Under the pieces are notes generated by a model. That model saw nothing but the letters and a program-made list of their open reading frames with translations. It had not been told where the DNA came from and did no database searches. A DNA stretch of 32,756 nucleotides from assembly GCA_002402045.2 (NCBI GenBank), contig NVUX02000010.1, positions 1-32,756 on the forward strand. Reading direction: 5' to 3'. The DNA comes from Paracoccaceae bacterium. Lineage in GTDB: Bacteria > Pseudomonadota > Alphaproteobacteria > Rhodobacterales > Rhodobacteraceae. Of the stretch, positions 14,150 to 22,436 are shown in pieces. A program made the translations under genes and the position numbers. Position 1 is the first letter of the stretch. Every line of letters starts with the position of its first letter.

Positions 14150-15554
14150 ATTGCCCGAGCAACAAGCGCCTAATCATATTGGCGGTCACATAGCCTGTTG
14201 ACGGCATGCCACGATCTCGCTGATAGCTCCTGAAAGCTTGTCGGCTGGCGAGGTCAAAATTGCCATCGCGCGGGCCGGTACGGTAGCCAAGGTCTGCCAC
14301 ACGCTGCTCAATCAGCAAGCGTGAAACCGAGTTCAGCCGCAGCGCATCTTCCACTCGTTTAGCATCGTTATCAACCACTTCGGGGGCTGCACCGATTCGG
14401 ATGCGCGCGATGTCCTTATAAATCCCATTCGGGAAATCACGCAGGTATTCGCGATAGGCTGGGTCGGTGTTTATGCGCACCGCGCGCCCCCAAGCCTGCT
14501 CGTCAGTTTGCGCTGTCATCCGTGCCAGCTCTGCGCGGGCGCGGTTGGCAAATTGGCCGTTAGGGTAGCGCTGAAGGTAAAGCTGAAGGCCGCGCTCGGT
14601 GCCATTGGCCCCGGTTTGCGCCCAATAGCTGCGGTCCCCTGCGCGCAGTTCCACCCGTGCCTCATCGCCCTGTTGGCGCAAAAGCGCTACTTGGTCAGCG
14701 TTCAAATATCCGCTACGCGTTAGCCGCTCGCGCCGCTGCCAGCCGCGAATCGCTGTGCGGGTACCGTTGCCAAACAGCCCGTCTATCCCGCGGGTATCAA
14801 AGCCAAGATCCGTTAGGTCTTGCTGGATATTTCGGCGCTCACCGCGGCTTAAGCCAAGGGCATCTTCCAGCTGCTCAGGTGTGCGAGCCACGCTGCGGGT
14901 GCCAACCAGCTCTAGCGAAGCCGGAATATCGCCCTCAATTTCGAGCCGCCCTATATCAGTGCGCAGCACATCTATCACCCGCACATTTGGGCGCAGGAAG
15001 CTGTGGCGCAACAGGTCGCCAACCTTATCATACGCGCCCGAAATCATCATCACACCGCGCGGCAGAGGCATGCGGGCAAGGCCTTCTTGCACCAGCGGAA
15101 TCCGCACCAGCTCACGGCCTGATTCTCCCACAAACAGCACCGATTTCCCGGGTTTTTGCGCCAATAGTTGCGCGATAAAGCTGATATCGGCGCCGCGAAA
15201 AGCCAAGCCCGTAACTGAGCTTACATTCATATCGGCAGGCAACAGCCAAGAGACCTCGCCAAAATGCGCCACATGGCCGCTAAGCACGGCGATCACCGTA
15301 TCGGCCCGCGCTATTTTATCGGCAAACGCACCGATGCGTTGGCGGGTTTCAAGGCGGTTGAGGTCTTTGCCCTCGATCACCTCGTAACCCTGACTTTCCA
15401 GCGCATTCACCAGCTGCTGGTGCTTGCGCGAAATAGTGGCCACATCGGTGCCATTATCATAATAGCCATTGGAAAGCACCAATGCTAGATTTTTCGCACG
15501 TGCCAAGCCGGAGAGGCCGAGCAGGGCGATGAGTGAAAAGACAATTATCCGCAT
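14148..15554 (-). CDS. Secreted caspase-like (pseudo)peptidase with two peptidoglycan-binding domains
   Basis: A 468-residue exported protein with a Sec signal peptide (residues 1-20, ending LARA). Residues 22-215 form a caspase/C14-type fold: ALVLSNGYYDNGTDV, the His motif AVLSGHVAHFGEVSWLLP (His94), and a strand KSVLFVGESGREL where active C14 enzymes have D-A-C-R. The whole protein has no cysteine, so it cannot be a cysteine peptidase. Then come a PG_binding_1 domain (about 234-290, LGFDTRGIDGLFGNGTRTAIRGWQ), a linker with two tyrosine/proline repeats (YLQRYPNGQFANRARAELA; YLRDFPNGIYKDIARI) and a second PG_binding_1-like domain (about 405-466, LGYRTGPRDGNFDLASRQAF). GGAGG precedes ATG 15554. 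Likely an envelope or cell-wall-associated scaffold; function unknown. Confidence 0.8.
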   Translation of the reverse strand: MRIIVFSLIALLGLSGLARAKNLALVLSNGYYDNGTDVATISRKHQQLVNALESQGYEVIEGKDLNRLETRQRIGAFADKIARADTVIAVLSGHVAHFGEVSWLLPADMNVSSVTGLAFRGADISFIAQLLAQKPGKSVLFVGESGRELVRIPLVQEGLARMPLPRGVMMISGAYDKVGDLLRHSFLRPNVRVIDVLRTDIGRLEIEGDIPASLELVGTRSVARTPEQLEDALGLSRGERRNIQQDLTDLGFDTRGIDGLFGNGTRTAIRGWQRRERLTRSGYLNADQVALLRQQGDEARVELRAGDRSYWAQTGANGTERGLQLYLQRYPNGQFANRARAELARMTAQTDEQAWGRAVRINTDPAYREYLRDFPNGIYKDIARIRIGAAPEVVDNDAKRVEDALRLNSVSRLLIEQRVADLGYRTGPRDGNFDLASRQAFRSYQRDRGMPSTGYVTANMIRRLLLGQ

Positions 15555-15574
15555 GTTAAATCCTCCTGCGTTAC

Positions 15575-15599
15575 CCGCTCAGCTTATCAAGCTGAGCGG
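15575..15599. repeat. Perfect 11-bp inverted repeat between paaK-like and caspase-like genes
   Basis: CCGCTCAGCTT (15575-15585) and AAGCTGAGCGG (15589-15599) with a 3-base loop, 20 bp before the caspase-like start. No T-run follows in either direction, so it is an RNA hairpin (attenuator, processing site) or an operator rather than a standard terminator. Confidence 0.6.
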
Positions 15600-15633
15600 C
15601 GCAGGCCAGCCCTAGCGGTTTTGGCCGCCGGTT

Positions 15634-16830
15634 TTAGTCATATTTCCGCTGATCGTCGATCACGAGGCCGTCTTTAGGCAGGCTGCCAAGCGGCACAATT
15701 TCTACCGTACCACGCAGCTTAAGTGTGGCCTGAACCGAGACCTCAAGCGCGGCAATGTCAGCGCCCTCGGCCTCCATTTGCACGGTCATCACATCCTTCT
15801 CGCCCACGCGGGTAGCCGTAATGCGGGCCTTGGCCACTTCGGGGTGGCGAGCCACCAGCGCAGCTACTTGCTCGGGACGCACAAACATACCCTTAATTTT
15901 GGTGGTTTGGTCAGCGCGGCCCATCCAGCCCTTGATGCGCATATTGCTGCGGCCACAGGGGCTTTGCCCCGGCAGCACCGCCGAAAGATCTCCCGTCGCA
16001 AACCGGATCAGCGGATAGTCAGCATTAAGCGCGGTTACAATCACCTCACCCACGTCCCCCTCGGCCACAGGAATACCCGTGCCGGGGGTAACGATTTCCA
16101 CAATCACCCCCTCGTCTATGATCATGCCCTCCATGGCCTCGCTCTCATAAGCGATATTGCCAAGATCGGCAGTGGCATAGCATTGCAAGCAGGCAATACC
16201 ACGCTCGGCATACTCGGCCCGAAGGCTCGGAAACAGCGCGCCGCCGCCCACAGCTGCACGGGTAAATTGCAGCTTGCGGCCCATTTCATCCGCCTTATCA
16301 AGGATGATTTTGAGGTAATCTGGGGTGCCGGCATAAGCGGTGCAACCCAGATGCGCCGCCGCTTCCACCTGAAGCTCGGTCTGCCCCGTGCCAGCGGGCA
16401 GCACTTTGGCCCCCACCGCCTGCGCCGCGCTTTCAAACATCATGCCTGCAGGCGTAAGGTGATAGGAAAAGCAATTTTGCACCACATCAGAGGCACCAAT
16501 GCCCGCCGCATGCAAAAACCGCCCGAGCCGCCACCAATCGCCCTGCATCCGGCCCGGCTCATAGATCGGGCCGGGGGACTGAAAGTAGTGGGTTATGTTT
16601 TGGGTGCGGATACAGCCAAATGGCGGCATATCTTTTTGCCATTGAGAAAGGTCTGATTTCCGCAGGATCGGCATATTGGGCAGGTCTTCAAGGCTGGTAA
16701 TTAAAGCCGCCTTTTGCTTCCAATCATCCGAAGCGTTGGCCTCGGTCAGCCGTTTTTGCAGCTGTGCTAGTTGGTCAGCCATGCGCTCATCATCCGAGCG
16801 GGTTTCGAGCGTATCAAAAAAATCTGTCAT
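15634..16830 (-). CDS. PaaK-like adenylate-forming protein (phenylacetate-CoA ligase family)
   Basis: A 398-residue member of the phenylacetate-CoA ligase (PaaK) branch of the ANL superfamily. Matches include the N-terminal region leading to MPILRKSDL, the central YHLTPAGMMFESAAQAVGAKV and AGTPDYLKIIL, PLIRFATGDLSAVLPG (ATP-binding Asp motif), GRADQTTKIKGMFVRPEQV (hinge and motif A8) and the C-terminal ferredoxin-like domain with GLVIDDQRKYD. The usual phosphate loop TSGTTGxP is replaced by QSPGPIYEPG, so activity is uncertain or altered. ATG 16830 is chosen because the longer frame to 16902 would overlap the preceding gene. It is the last gene of the transporter operon, 22 bp behind the GDCCVxC gene. 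Confidence 0.85.
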   Translation of the reverse strand: MTDFFDTLETRSDDERMADQLAQLQKRLTEANASDDWKQKAALITSLEDLPNMPILRKSDLSQWQKDMPPFGCIRTQNITHYFQSPGPIYEPGRMQGDWWRLGRFLHAAGIGASDVVQNCFSYHLTPAGMMFESAAQAVGAKVLPAGTGQTELQVEAAAHLGCTAYAGTPDYLKIILDKADEMGRKLQFTRAAVGGGALFPSLRAEYAERGIACLQCYATADLGNIAYESEAMEGMIIDEGVIVEIVTPGTGIPVAEGDVGEVIVTALNADYPLIRFATGDLSAVLPGQSPCGRSNMRIKGWMGRADQTTKIKGMFVRPEQVAALVARHPEVAKARITATRVGEKDVMTVQMEAEGADIAALEVSVQATLKLRGTVEIVPLGSLPKDGLVIDDQRKYD

Positions 16831-16852
16831 GGCGGAGCTTTCATAAATAGGG

Positions 16853-17056
16853 CTAGCCGCAGCTTTGGCCCTCTTGGATAGGGGGACAAGGCAACGAGCC
16901 ATAGGAGCAATAAACGCAGCAATCGCCAGCTAACGGTTTCAACACCGCCGCACAGTTTTTACATTCATAAAACCACTGGCAGGAATCCGTCGGCATTTGC
17001 TCGACAGATTGGTGGCCACATTTAGGGCAGGTAATGGTGGAGCCTAGGCTAACCAC
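16853..17056 (-). CDS. GDCCVxC-type small cysteine protein
   Basis: A 67-residue protein with two parts: an N-terminal zinc-ribbon-like segment (CPKCG at about 10-14, CKNC at about 32-35) and the signature GDCCVYCSYGSLPCPPIQ (about 44-61). This matches the family named 'GDCCVxC domain-containing (seleno)protein', in which one Cys can be Sec in some organisms; here all are Cys. The start is GTG 17056, inside the last codons of livF, with GGAGG 8 bases upstream, so it is translationally coupled. Eight or more cysteines in 67 residues suggest metal binding or redox work. Function unknown; its position between livF and the PaaK-like gene is the main clue. Confidence 0.82.
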   Translation of the reverse strand: MVSLGSTITCPKCGHQSVEQMPTDSCQWFYECKNCAAVLKPLAGDCCVYCSYGSLPCPPIQEGQSCG

Positions 17057-17868
17057 CGCTTTCGCCTCCGGTAGGAGCGCACATCGCGAAAGCTCTTACG
17101 GCCATCATCGGACATCCCGAGATAAAACTCTTTTACGTCGGGGTTTTCGCGGAGTTCAGACGCAACGCCGTCCATCACCACACGGCCTGACTCGAGAATA
17201 TAGCCGTAATCCGCATAGCGTAGCGCCACGTTGGTGTTTTGCTCGGCGAGCAAAAACGAAACACCCTCTTGCTGGTTCAGATTTTTCACAATCGTGAAAA
17301 TCTCTTCCACCAGTTGCGGAGCCAAGCCCATGCTTGGCTCATCCAACAGCACCATTTCAGGGTTGCTCATAAGGGCCCGCCCGATGGCGACCATCTGCTG
17401 CTCACCGCCCGAAGTATAGCCCGCTTGGGATTTGCGCCGCTCTTTCAGGCGCGGAAAGTTTTCATATACCAGCTCAAGGCTTTTCTTTATTTCGGCCTTG
17501 CCATCACGACGCGTATAGGCGCCCGTCATCAGGTTTTCTTCTACGGTGAGGTGCTCAAAGCAATGCCGGCCCTCCATCACCTGAATCACACCCTGCTTTA
17601 CCAATGCCGCCGGATTAAGCTTATCAATCGGCTTGCCGCGATAAAGTATCGACCCTTTTGTCACCTCGCCACGCTCGCCGTGCAGCAAGTTGGATATCGC
17701 CCTCAATGTGGTGGTTTTACCCGCGCCATTGCCACCCAGCAGAGCGGTAATTCCACCTTTGGGGACCTTGAGGCTCACGCCTTTCAGGACCAAAATCACG
17801 TGATTATAAATCACTTCGATATTGTTGACCTCTAGCAAGGTCTCGCGCTTTTCACCATCATCCAGCAT
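17044..17868 (-). CDS. livF: Branched-chain amino acid-type ABC transporter ATPase LivF
   Basis: A 274-residue nucleotide-binding subunit. Walker A is GGNGAGKTTT (about residues 45-54), the signature motif reads YTSGGEQQMVAIGRAL, Walker B is MVLLDEPSMGLAPQLV and the switch His motif is LAEQNTNVAL. The LivF type is recognised by LLEVNNIEVIYNHVILVLKGVSL and GLAPQLVEEIF. The C-terminus is extended by a basic tail (RSYRRRKRWLA) that overlaps the next gene. AAGG lies upstream of ATG 17868. It is separated from the solute-binding gene by a GC-rich hairpin. Confidence 0.93.
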   Translation of the reverse strand: MLDDGEKRETLLEVNNIEVIYNHVILVLKGVSLKVPKGGITALLGGNGAGKTTTLRAISNLLHGERGEVTKGSILYRGKPIDKLNPAALVKQGVIQVMEGRHCFEHLTVEENLMTGAYTRRDGKAEIKKSLELVYENFPRLKERRKSQAGYTSGGEQQMVAIGRALMSNPEMVLLDEPSMGLAPQLVEEIFTIVKNLNQQEGVSFLLAEQNTNVALRYADYGYILESGRVVMDGVASELRENPDVKEFYLGMSDDGRKSFRDVRSYRRRKRWLA

Positions 17869-17891
17869 CGGTATTTCCTTGAAAAATGAGG

Positions 17892-17917
17892 CCCGCCCCG
17901 ACAGAAGCCGGGGCGGG
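17892..17917 (-). promoter_or_regulatory. Intercistronic hairpin after the solute-binding protein gene
   Basis: CCCGCCCCG/CGGGGCGGG 9-bp perfect stem, 8-base loop, 9 bp after the solute-binding protein stop. On the minus strand T5 follows only after a 5-base gap, so it is a partial terminator or 3' stabiliser, a usual way to make the binding protein more abundant than downstream subunits. Confidence 0.6.
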
Positions 17918-17925
17918 GGATAAGC

Positions 17926-19212
17926 TTAGTTACACTGCGATTCAATGTTGTTTTCAGCTGCATAGGCAGATGAATCCGCATCGATCAGCGGTTGAATAAC
18001 GCTCATGTCAGAACCCGAAAATTCGGTGATCAGAGACCAAGATTGCGCGGTTGCGTCCCACTGCTGAATAGCACCAAGACCCGGGCCACCGTGGTTTTCA
18101 CAGCTCACTTCAAAGCTAGGACCAAAACCGGCAAGGCCGATAGCGCCCATAACTTCGTCGTTGATCACAAGGTTTTCCATGCCATCACGCATCATGGCGG
18201 CGGTAATGTCGGCAACGCCGTGCATTTCCTGAGCAACCCGAACCGATTCAGTCAAAAGGGCTGCCTGATAGAGGCCACGATTATATAGGATGGTGCCAAC
18301 ATTTGCGCCCGTACCAGCCGAAAGGCCCGCATCGGTTACATACTTCTGGATGTCATCAAACACAGGGAAATCAGTGCCCACAGCGTGGAAGGTCACAGCT
18401 TTATAGCCGTCAGATGACATGCCGGACGGGATCACGTCGTTGTCAGAACCAGACCACCAAACGCCAATGAAGTTCTCCATTGGGTAGCGGATATTGGCAG
18501 CTTCCTGAATCGCGACTTGGTTCATAACACCCCAGCCCCAGATCACAACATAGTCAGGCTTTTCGCGGCGAATTTGTAGCCATTGCGATTTCTGCTCTTG
18601 GCCTGGGCTGTCAATTGGCAGCAAGGTCAGATCAAAGCCATGCATTTCACCAAGGGCTTCGAGCGTCGGAATTGGCTCCTTACCAAAAGCGGAATTGTGG
18701 TAAGCCAAGGCAATTGTTTTGCCCTCAAGGCTGCCGTCGTTGATATCCAGCAGGTGGTTTACAATAACCGAAGCCGCATTCCAGTAGTTTGCCGGAAAGT
18801 TGAACACTTGGCTAAACACATCACCGTTGGCAACCGACGTGCGGCCATAACCCATGGAGTGAAGAGGAATGCCGTCAGCCGTAACCCGAGGGATAAGCTG
18901 ATAAGTTGCCGCGGTTGAAAGCGGTGCATAAACCAGTGCGCCGTCACCTTTAGTGGCTTCATAGCATTCAACAGTCTTTTCAGCGTTAAAGCCGGTTTCG
19001 CACTCAACTGCGTTGATACGCACACCGCCAACACCACCATCGCGCTCGTTCAAAAGCGTCATATAGTCGGCCCAGCCGTCTGCCACTTCAGCACCGTTGG
19101 CGCCGAATGGGCCAGTCCGATAGCTGATTGACGGGAATTCCAGATCTGCGAGAACCGGGCTTGCACCGATAACCGCTGCGAGCGCAAAGCTTGCAAGTTT
19201 AGTAAATTTCAT
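17926..19212 (-). CDS. Periplasmic substrate-binding protein of HAAT-type ABC transporter
   Basis: A 428-residue exported protein of the Leu/Ile/Val-binding (periplasmic binding protein type 1) family. Signal peptide at residues 1-22 (KFTKLASFALAAVIGASPVLA). Mature part starts DLEFPSISYRTGPFGANG, as in the subfamily found with acyl-CoA synthetases rather than the classic LivJ/LivK. Three cysteines near 72, 82 and late (SCENHG, C-terminal SQCN) could form disulphides. The ligand cannot be read from the sequence; the neighbours suggest an acid that is activated with CoA. It is the most strongly translated-looking gene of the row and is followed by a hairpin. Confidence 0.9.
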   Translation of the reverse strand: MKFTKLASFALAAVIGASPVLADLEFPSISYRTGPFGANGAEVADGWADYMTLLNERDGGVGGVRINAVECETGFNAEKTVECYEATKGDGALVYAPLSTAATYQLIPRVTADGIPLHSMGYGRTSVANGDVFSQVFNFPANYWNAASVIVNHLLDINDGSLEGKTIALAYHNSAFGKEPIPTLEALGEMHGFDLTLLPIDSPGQEQKSQWLQIRREKPDYVVIWGWGVMNQVAIQEAANIRYPMENFIGVWWSGSDNDVIPSGMSSDGYKAVTFHAVGTDFPVFDDIQKYVTDAGLSAGTGANVGTILYNRGLYQAALLTESVRVAQEMHGVADITAAMMRDGMENLVINDEVMGAIGLAGFGPSFEVSCENHGGPGLGAIQQWDATAQSWSLITEFSGSDMSVIQPLIDADSSAYAAENNIESQCN

Positions 19213-19279
19213 GTCGTTCCTCCCTTAGGTTTGACATAGTTATGCTCCGGTTTTTCCGGTAGCGAGATGCAGCCTGCCC

Positions 19280-20356
19280 CTAGTGCGGGAAAGGCCATAA
19301 GCGTAATTTCTGTTTAGTGACACGCCAAAGCTGGGCCACACCGTGGGGCTCCAATATCAGCGTTAGCATGATCAAAAATCCGATAATGACGAGCTCTAAG
19401 TGCGAAGCAATGTCGCTCGGCCATCCCAAAAACCCGACCATAATGTTTTTGAGTAGCACCGGCATTAACACAAGGAATGCCGCGCCGATAAAGCTGCCAA
19501 GAATCGAGCCCAAACCACCGATGATAATCATAAACAGCACAAGGAACGATTTCTGAATACCAAAGGTATCCCCAACATCAACCGCCCCAAGATAGACCGT
19601 AAATATAAGCGATCCGGCCACGCCGACGAAAAACGAGCTGACAGCAAAGGCGGTGAGCTTGGCTTTAAGCGGGTTCACCCCAATGATCTCCGCCGCGATA
19701 TCCATATCCCGGATGGCCATCCAAGAGCGGCCAATGCGGCCACGGGTGAGGTTGCGTGCAATCCACGCCATTAACACCACCAAAACAAGGCAGAAAAGGT
19801 ATTTAGAGCTGGCACTGGCCGTCGCGCCTGTCACTTCAAAGCCAAACATTTCGCGGGTGGGGGCCGAGATTTGCCCCGAGGCGGAATAGTTGTAAAACCA
19901 CTCAAATTTATTAAACAGCCAAACCAGAAAAAACTGCGCTGCCAGCGTGGCCACAGCAAGATAAAACCCCTTGATCCGAAGGCTCGGCAAGCCAAAAAGC
20001 ACGCCAACACCCGCGGTAATTGCCCCCGAAAGCAGCACGATAATCATGATGTTCAGGTCGGGGAACGATGTCATCAGCTTATAGGCAGCATACGCGCCCA
20101 CAGCCATAAACCCGCCGGTGCCAAGGCTCAACTGCCCGCAATACCCCGTGAGGATGTTGAGCCCCAGCGCGGCAATGGACCAGATCAAAAACGGGATCAG
20201 CACGGCGCTCGCCCAGTAATCATTGATCACAAACGGCACCACGAGAAAGGCAATCGCCAATATGGCATAATAGCCATAGCGGTCCAGCTTTAGCGGAAAG
20301 GTTTGGCTATCCTCCGCATAGGATTTTTTAAAGTCACCTGCTTCACGATATAACAT
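19280..20356 (-). CDS. livM: Branched-chain amino acid-type ABC transporter permease LivM
   Basis: A 358-residue integral membrane permease. Family markers are ALGLNILTGYCGQLSLGTGGFMAVGAYAAY (about 65-95), the LPSLRIKGFYLAVATLA segment, and RSWMAIRDMDIAAEIIGVNPLKAKLTAFAVSSFFVGVAG, the EAA-like loop that contacts the ATPases. About nine membrane helices are visible. Its start codon overlaps the stop of the small membrane protein gene by ATGA. It pairs with LivH to form the channel. Confidence 0.94.
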   Translation of the reverse strand: MLYREAGDFKKSYAEDSQTFPLKLDRYGYYAILAIAFLVVPFVINDYWASAVLIPFLIWSIAALGLNILTGYCGQLSLGTGGFMAVGAYAAYKLMTSFPDLNIMIIVLLSGAITAGVGVLFGLPSLRIKGFYLAVATLAAQFFLVWLFNKFEWFYNYSASGQISAPTREMFGFEVTGATASASSKYLFCLVLVVLMAWIARNLTRGRIGRSWMAIRDMDIAAEIIGVNPLKAKLTAFAVSSFFVGVAGSLIFTVYLGAVDVGDTFGIQKSFLVLFMIIIGGLGSILGSFIGAAFLVLMPVLLKNIMVGFLGWPSDIASHLELVIIGFLIMLTLILEPHGVAQLWRVTKQKLRLWPFPH

Positions 20357-20610
20357 CAGATGTTTCCCTTCACTAAATATTTATTGACGCCGGCTACGAC
20401 AGCCGCGATTCCGGCGAAAAAGAAAAACTCGTAAAACCCGCGAATTGCCGCAATAAAGTACAGCATTCGAGCTTCATATGACGAGGATCCATACAGTGCC
20501 GCGTCGGATGATATTCGCAATTCCATCATATTTCCGAACGTTGCAAATACACCGTATACAATTAGGAATGGTGGCAAAATACGGTACACCGGATACAACT
20601 TACCCATCAT
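20356..20610 (-). CDS. Small membrane protein inside the liv-type operon
   Basis: An 84-residue protein with two likely membrane helices (about residues 9-27, ILPPFLIVYGVFATFGNMM, and about 58-76, GFYEFFFFAGIAAVVAGV) joined by a polar loop with Ser/Asp/Tyr. Both ends overlap neighbours by ATGA: with livH upstream (20607-20610) and livM downstream (20356-20359). Such double coupling means it is made in step with the two permeases. It has no counterpart in the classic LivFGHMK set. It may be an accessory subunit of the channel. I do not recognise a named family. Confidence 0.8.
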   Translation of the reverse strand: MMGKLYPVYRILPPFLIVYGVFATFGNMMELRISSDAALYGSSSYEARMLYFIAAIRGFYEFFFFAGIAAVVAGVNKYLVKGNI

Positions 20611-21617
20611 ACCCTCTCAATAATTTTTTCGCCAAACAGGCCCTGAGGCCGGAAGACGAGGAAGATAAGGGCCAGCACATAGGCAAACCAGTTTTCAGTG
20701 GCATTCATAGTAAAGCCCATCGCATCTCCAAACCAGCTAGAGCTGACCACAAACTCAAACACTTTTTCACCCATACCGATGATCATCCCGCCAATAATCG
20801 CGCCGGGGATTGAGGTGAAGCCGCCGAGCATAAGCACAGGCAGGGCTTTGAGCGTGATAAGCGAAAGGGAAGACTGAACGCCAGATTTTGCGCCCCACAT
20901 CACGCCCGCTACCAAGGCGATAAAGCCTGCGAGGCCCCAGACTATCACCCAGATCGAGCGTAGAGAAATACCGACGCTAAGCGCGGCTTGGTGGTCATCC
21001 GCCACCGCACGCAACGCGCGCCCTGTGGTGGAATATTGGCTGAAAATCGTGAGCGAAATAACGAGGAAGATCGCAATGATACTCGCCGTAATATCGAGAT
21101 TGTCGATATAAAATCCATAGCCAAACCAATCATATGTCAGGCTATCTATGGTCTCGTTTATCCCCTGCGGAATGGGCAGATCGATCTTTTTGATCTCGGC
21201 TCCCCACATCAAATCGCCGACACCTTCCATAAAATAGGCCAGCCCGATGGTGGCCATAAACAGAATGATCGGCTCTTGGTTCACAAGGTGCTTGAGCAGG
21301 TATCTCTCCACCAACCAGGCAAATAATATCATCACCCCAATGGTGAGCAGAATCGCGGCAACAGCTGGCAACGTCCAGCCAAAATGGTGAACCTTGGTGC
21401 CAAACAAAGCGTTGATCAGGTGCGCAAACGGCACCTGCCCGCTTTGAATACCCACCAAGGTAAGCGCGGCAAACAGCGCCATAACCCCTTGGGCATAGTT
21501 GAAAATGCCCGAGGCCTTAAAGATCAACACAAAGCCGAGCGCCACGAGGGAGTACATAACCCCCGTCATTAGCCCGTTAATTGCGGCCTCGATGCCATAT
21601 AAAAGTTGGTCGTACAT
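20607..21617 (-). CDS. livH: Branched-chain amino acid-type ABC transporter permease LivH
   Basis: A 336-residue permease with about eight membrane helices. Markers are GLMTGVMYSLVALGFVLIFKASGIFNYAQGVMALFAAL near the N-terminus and RALRAVADDHQAALSVGISLRSIWVIVWGLAGFIALVAGV, the cytoplasmic loop that docks the ATPase. The C-terminus VLIFRPQGLFGEKIIERV-like ending is typical of LivH. It lies 9 bp behind livG and overlaps the small membrane protein gene by four bases. Confidence 0.94.
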   Translation of the reverse strand: MYDQLLYGIEAAINGLMTGVMYSLVALGFVLIFKASGIFNYAQGVMALFAALTLVGIQSGQVPFAHLINALFGTKVHHFGWTLPAVAAILLTIGVMILFAWLVERYLLKHLVNQEPIILFMATIGLAYFMEGVGDLMWGAEIKKIDLPIPQGINETIDSLTYDWFGYGFYIDNLDITASIIAIFLVISLTIFSQYSTTGRALRAVADDHQAALSVGISLRSIWVIVWGLAGFIALVAGVMWGAKSGVQSSLSLITLKALPVLMLGGFTSIPGAIIGGMIIGMGEKVFEFVVSSSWFGDAMGFTMNATENWFAYVLALIFLVFRPQGLFGEKIIERV

Positions 21618-21626
21618 AGCTTTCCC

Positions 21627-22436
21627 CTACCCGTGATCCACACCGAGATACGCATCAATCACATCTTGATTGTTGCGCACTTCGTCCGGCGTGCCATCGC
21701 CGATTTTTTTGCCGTAATCCATCACCACCACGCGGTCAGAGATGTCCATCACCACGCCCATATCGTGCTCGATAAGGGTAATGGTGGTGCCAAATTCATC
21801 ATTCACATCAAGAATAAAGCGGCTCATGTCCTCTTTCTCCTCTACGTTCATGCCTGCCATCGGCTCATCGAGCAGCAAAAGCTTGGGCTGCGCGGCCAAG
21901 GCCCGCCCCAGCTCCACCCGCTTTTGCAAGCCATAAGGCAGCGCCCCAACGGGGGTTTTGCGAATGGCCTGAATTTCAAGGAAATCGATAACTTTCTCAA
22001 CAATCTCGCGGTTTTCCTGCTCCTCGCGCTCTGCTGGGCCTTTCCAGATCATCTGCGAAAATATATTGGTTTTCATATGGGTAAAGCGGCCAGTCATAAT
22101 GTTGTCCAGCGTGCTCATGCCCTTGAAAAGTGCGATGTTTTGAAAGGTGCGGGCAACGCCCTGCTGCGCAATCTGGAAAGGCTTCATGGGCTTGCGAACT
22201 TCGCCATGAAACAGAATCTCACCCTCCTGCGGGTGATAAAACCCGTTGATCACGTTCAGCATCGAGGATTTTCCCGCGCCGTTCGGCCCGATAATCGCCC
22301 GAATTTCGCCCTCGCGAATATCAAACGAAATGTCCTTAATGGCAACCACGCCGCCAAAACGCAGCGTGATATTGCGCATTTCCAGCACTTTGCCACCGAT
22401 GGTCCGGCCATCGGGGGTTACATAACCGTCGCTCAT
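21627..22436 (-). CDS. livG: Branched-chain amino acid-type ABC transporter ATPase LivG
   Basis: A 269-residue nucleotide-binding subunit: Walker A GPNGAGKSS (about 52-60), the LivG-type insert ARTFQNIALFKGMSTLDNIMTG, a signature region ALPYGLQKRVELGRAL (YGLQ in place of SGGQ, as is usual for this group), Walker B LLLLDEPMAGMNVEEKEDM, and LIEHDMGVVMDISDRVVVMDYG. Its start overlaps the stop of the acyl-CoA synthetase gene by ATGA (22433-22436), so ligase and transporter are made together. Confidence 0.94.
   Translation of the reverse strand: MSDGYVTPDGRTIGGKVLEMRNITLRFGGVVAIKDISFDIREGEIRAIIGPNGAGKSSMLNVINGFYHPQEGEILFHGEVRKPMKPFQIAQQGVARTFQNIALFKGMSTLDNIMTGRFTHMKTNIFSQMIWKGPAEREEQENREIVEKVIDFLEIQAIRKTPVGALPYGLQKRVELGRALAAQPKLLLLDEPMAGMNVEEKEDMSRFILDVNDEFGTTITLIEHDMGVVMDISDRVVVMDYGKKIGDGTPDEVRNNQDVIDAYLGVDHG

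Noticed and set aside
16831-16902. Longer N-terminus for the PaaK-like protein
   Set aside because: It would overlap the GDCCVxC gene by 50 bp and adds a Lys/Ala-rich segment not like the family; ATG 16830 begins MTDFFDTLE, a normal start.
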